DNA of 64,000 nt from Taxillus chinensis (taxonomy: Eukaryota; Streptophyta; Magnoliopsida; Santalales; Loranthaceae): the NCBI GenBank assembly GCA_023512835.1, contig CM042089.1, forward strand, positions 12,167,759-12,231,758, read 5' to 3'. Within the stretch, counting starts at the first letter, position 1; each line of letters opens with the position of its first letter. This document shows, piece by piece, positions 61,101 to 64,000 of this stretch. Under the pieces are notes generated by a model. It saw only the letters and a list, made by a program, of their open reading frames with translations. It did no database searches and was not told where the DNA came from. Made by a program: the position numbers and the translations under genes.

Positions 61101-63487
61101 GCAATCATGACTAGAGACAAGTGATGTGACATGGGTGCATATTGCAAACACAGATGTCAAAAGAGAAGAGCCAACAAACGATGTCAACGACAGAGAGAGA
61201 AGGCCTCGATGACAATCGACCAAAAAGAAGAGGCTTCAACAATGATAGCTCAATGACGTCGTTGTTGCTTCCAATCGACGACGATTGCAAAGGTGGCCAC
61301 CCCATCCTATACGCTAGATGAGGCAGCGGAATGAGACGCCTCAGCCGAACAAGGCGAGTGTAAACAAATTGGCGCCTTGGGGCACCCGTTCCAAGACAAT
61401 TGTTCTTTGAGGCAACGAGTTACCGCCTTATGGCGATGCCTTAACTTAGCCACCTTTGCAATCGTCGAACACTACCACATTTCTATTTCGAACACTACTC
61501 TAAACTTGGATGCAAAGTATACACTAGCATATGTTATAGGTTTAAATAAGAATGAAATCGTAAACCGTGATGATTAGCGTCATAGAATACATGTTCTCGA
61601 TTATATTTATTTTTTATCGTCCACATAGCCAACCCTAAATTATTAGGAAAAAGGCTCAATTGTATAAAAACCTTAAAGATTGAGATCGGGACAAATAGTA
61701 ACTATCGGGTCCACGTGTTATGTAAACAAGTCTTTATTCTAAAACTATGACCCATTGCCAATTTGATTCGGTAAATACTTTTTCTTATCTTGATTTATTT
61801 CATCTTCATTTGATTATAAATAGTATACGAACGTTATATAAACAAAGGCCTATTTTAGAAGTATAACCAATAATTTATGTGAATTCACTACCAGATTGTA
61901 AATATAGCCTTCAGAACTTTGATTGTATTTAAACTCAATACTTAGTTATATTATTATGTTTAATAATTAATTAAAGTACACGATTGGTCAATTTGCACTT
62001 ACTTTTACCTATATAGTCATAATTTGCTTTAAAAAAACATGATTTCAACAAATAAAGAGAAGGAAAAAAATACAAAAAATGGTACAAGTTCAAACAATTA
62101 TGAAACAATCAAAATCACTCAACATTTAGCAATCAAAAAATTTATCCAACACTTAACTTTTACTCAATATTCAGAAAGATTCAACACCTAATGTAAACAA
62201 CTGCTACCTAAAATGAAACACAAACCTTCTTCTGTGGGACATTTTCTTGAAGATTAATTCCCTTGGACAATGTAGAATTGAATGTTAAGTTGGATGCTAC
62301 ATCATCTTTGTTGCTCAGAATCCCCAAAGATCTAAGCTTGTCCTCTATGCATAACTTATTAGGTTCATCCATATCCATGTCACCTGCACAAGCCAGCAAG
62401 GTAAAATAAACAAAATGAAGGAAAATGAACATACACTAATAATACAATTATTAGTGGTCCAGCATAGAACATGAATATAATTTTTTTCCATACAATTAAT
62501 GATTTTAACTAGAAAAGTTAGACCCAAAAAAGTGGTCCAGCAGAAGTTTCCAACACAGAAGTGAGGTCACTAAAATGCATAGAACAAACACCTTGATAAG
62601 CAGGAATTCTTAATTAATAATCAAGGGTAAGTCCCAACACTATGTAACTGCTAGGAGATGAACCAGACAATATTATTGTCTATTAGCACACCTTGCGCAA
62701 GGGAAAAATCTTCTACCAATAAATGAACCTATTCTTAATTATCAATTAAGATAAGTCCCAACCCTGTGTAACTGCATAAAACAATATTATTGTCAATCAG
62801 CACGCCTTGCGCAAGGGCAAATTCTTCTACTAATAAATGAACCTCACCAATAGATATAGCAAAAAGGAAAGAAAAAGAATTTTCACCTCCATCTCCAACT
62901 ATTCTCTCTCTCATCTCTCTTATATTTATGGATGGCTTTCAATTTTCTTAATTTTGTCCCAGGTCAACAATTCTCAATCCCTAAAAACACCCACCTCCAT
63001 AAGCTATCTTAAAGTTTTTTCTTGATGAGATCAACACCTTTTTAAACATAGAAGAACAATATAATAAATAAATTTTAAAAAAACATAGTAAACAATAATT
63101 ATGAGCTTGCATGGATACAGAAGTGCACATGACAGCTTTATGGCAGGCAATTTAAGAGATTCCACATTTCAATGATCTAAATACAAATTTCAAGAAAGAT
63201 AGTCGCACATTGTTTGAACAAACAATCAAATTTTGTGCAAATATCCCAGCACAGCATCCATGTTGAAGTATAATTCAAATAAGCAACCGCATAATTGAAC
63301 TTGTATACCATAAAACTATCCTAGAATAGTCTATTTGTCATACCTACACTCGTAACAATACCATCTGACAAGACTTTATCAATGTCAGTGCCTATACTCT
63401 GATGTCTTGACTTTTTGTTCTGAAATTCATAAATCTTGGGAATAGGAAGCATCGCATCTTCAGCATTTGCACGATCCAATGCAGTAA
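58108..63487 (-). CDS. WDR43: WDR43/UTP5-like protein, C-terminal six coding exons (5' part off window)
   Basis: Minus-strand exons in order: 63344-63487, 62226-62383, 59599-59678, 59310-59421, 58357-58431, 58108-58269. All borders are GT-AG, phases agree, and 242 residues end at TAG (58108-58110). They read ALDRANAEDAMLPIPKIYE, IEDKLRSLGILSNKDDVASN, then the Utp12 domain: MKATVLSMEPWDALKQL, SGKYVLPWIYTILVNHSHYV, QSKRSDIQSLLRTSGCLNLV. An acidic tail, DESEDEEDDIDDVLYGLDDD, closes it. The family are nucleolar WD40-plus-Utp12 proteins of the t-UTP part of the SSU processome, acting in rRNA transcription and processing. The WD40 repeats must lie beyond 64000. Other Utp12-domain proteins are possible, but the tail and spacing fit WDR43 best. 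It looks intact here. Confidence 0.8.
59998..60680 (+). pseudogene. LINE (L1-type) reverse-transcriptase relic, antisense in an intron
   Basis: It lies in the intron between 59679 and 62225 of the WDR43-like gene, on the opposite strand. The plus-strand translation gives CMLFVNNIVLVDETKICHN, which corresponds to the family box with FADD as its active site; here it is FVNN, so both catalytic aspartates are gone. Downstream DVN-like, RKFYVIVT, LKGMFHKTAIWPTLLY and WAVHKEH follow in shifted frames, then MSVAK.M, matching the C-terminal region of plant L1-like RT proteins. Many stops are present. It is a long-dead fossil. Confidence 0.75.
60700..61480. repeat. Intronic repeat with GAGGC/GCCTC inverted phrases
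   Basis: The ends hold GTGAGGCAAGTGCCTCAACG (60722 on) and GAGACGCCTCAGCC, GGCGCCTTGGGGC, TTGAGGCAACGAGTTACCGC (61330-61430). Such GCCTYRAGGC inverted phrases are common in non-autonomous plant DNA transposons and low-copy repeats. The interior (60960-61300) is less AT-rich with alternating CAACGATG/GATGACA phrases. I could not fix termini or a target duplication. Frames on either strand here (60972-61305) look accidental. Confidence 0.35.
61481..62225. other. Intronic DNA of the WDR43-like gene, nothing recognised
   Basis: AT-rich intron sequence between the GAGGC-rich repeat and the exon at 62226-62383. No repeat boundary or reading frame could be supported. Confidence 0.5.
62606..62844. 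repeat. Tandem duplication in the WDR43-like intron
   Basis: Two units, 62606-62730 (125 bp) and 62731-62844 (114 bp), share ATTCTTAATTA, AAGTCCCAAC, TGTAACTGC, CAATATTATTGTC, CACCTTGCGCAAGGG (CACGCC in the second) and AATAAATGAACCT. The TTGCGCAA palindrome is preserved in both. It lies in the intron between exons 62226-62383 and 63344-63487. Confidence 0.75.
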
Positions 63488-64000
63488 CTGTCATATTATA
63501 TGAAAAATTAATAAAATAGGTTCATATGAGCAAGAAATTTAAATGGGTGAAATGTCACAAACAAAATGAAGAAATTTTGTACGATTGCATAATCATAGAC
63601 ATCAAATCCAGCCAAGATACCAAAAAAACAGAAAATTGATGAAATAAAATGTTCTAAAGAATGACAAGATGAAATGTGAGCATGCCTATATATAGTATGT
63701 AGAAGAATGAAGTTAAAAGGTTAAAAGGATAAAAGGATGTTCCAGGATGAGTAGTAACTGACAGTCAGTGCATGGCAAGCCATTGAAACATCAAAATCAA
63801 AACATTTTTAACTTGGTCCTTTGTAGAAGGAAGTGTTTCCACAAGACAAACTTTAAAATAAAAGGGCAAATGGTAACAGAAGACAGTTTTTCATCATAAA
63901 ACAATAAAGAAAAGAAGCAAATGTGTCTGTAAATTAAAACTGAAAATTTAATTTCTGTGCAAATTTCTAATGAGGGTTTTGGTAAATCAGATCAATAATA
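63488..64000. other. Intron or upstream part of the WDR43-like gene
   Basis: The DNA after the acceptor of the 63344-63487 exon is AT-rich without a further exon that I can support on the minus strand. Since that exon begins inside a codon (phase 2), more coding exons must lie beyond the right edge. Confidence 0.5.

Noticed and set aside
62208..62432. Stand-alone 74-codon minus-strand protein starting MFIFLHF
   Set aside because: Its first residues are intron; the real part is the exon 62226-62383 that follows an AG acceptor.
1..64000. tRNA, rRNA, snRNA or microRNA genes
   Set aside because: I saw no convincing cloverleaf, box or hairpin by reading; a covariance-model search would be needed, and I do not claim absence.

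Overview
This is a stretch of plant nuclear DNA, almost certainly from a eudicot and probably a woody rosid. It is AT-rich, has introns with GT-AG borders, and is full of Ty1/Copia and Ty3/Gypsy LTR retrotransposons and small TTA-target inverted-repeat elements. I found only two ordinary protein-coding genes. I saw no bacterial features, no CRISPR array, no rRNA and no convincing tRNA. The species cannot be fixed from sequence alone.

Layout. 1-6.2 kb: a PIF/Harbinger-like MITE (66-842) with GC-rich minisatellite cargo, then LTR-like debris split by a 2-kb solo Gypsy LTR (2594-4608, target duplication GAGAC) that contains a 57-base run of G. 6.2-22.6 kb: one nested structure. A minus-strand Copia element (outer duplication TTACA at 6231-6235 and 22634-22638) has its 5' LTR split by a plus-strand Gypsy element of about 9.8 kb (12629-22407). 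Both are dead, with broken reading frames. 22.6-34 kb: intergenic repeats, including a Gypsy LTR fragment, a second TTA-flanked MITE with C-rich cargo (32467-33141) and possible LTR remnants.

34-44.5 kb: a complete plus-strand TRAF1a/TRAF1b-like gene (MATH domain; MUSE13/MUSE14 family). I could place 12 coding exons with GT-AG borders; they sum to 3345 bases (1114 residues) with one open frame. In Arabidopsis these proteins are adaptors in NLR immune-receptor turnover and autophagy control. 46.1-50.5 kb: a fairly young, complete minus-strand Copia element (281-284 bp LTRs, duplication AAAAC). It is inactivated by two stops that look like C-to-T changes, a gag frameshift and a deletion in the RT.

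50.5-58 kb: gene and transposon fossils. These are a malectin-like receptor-kinase N-terminal fragment, a Copia RT/RNase H relic, and an unrecognised spliced-gene relic with a 535-bp tandem duplication. 58.1-63.5 kb: the last six coding exons of a minus-strand WDR43/UTP5-like gene (Utp12 domain; ribosome small-subunit processome). Its 5' WD40 part lies beyond the right edge, and one intron carries an antisense LINE fossil. The two real genes converge on the repeat-rich stretch between them.

I did not find evidence for a new multi-gene biological system. The points most worth a second look are the unrecognised gene relic near 55 kb, the GC-rich cargo in the MITEs, and the poly-G tract.
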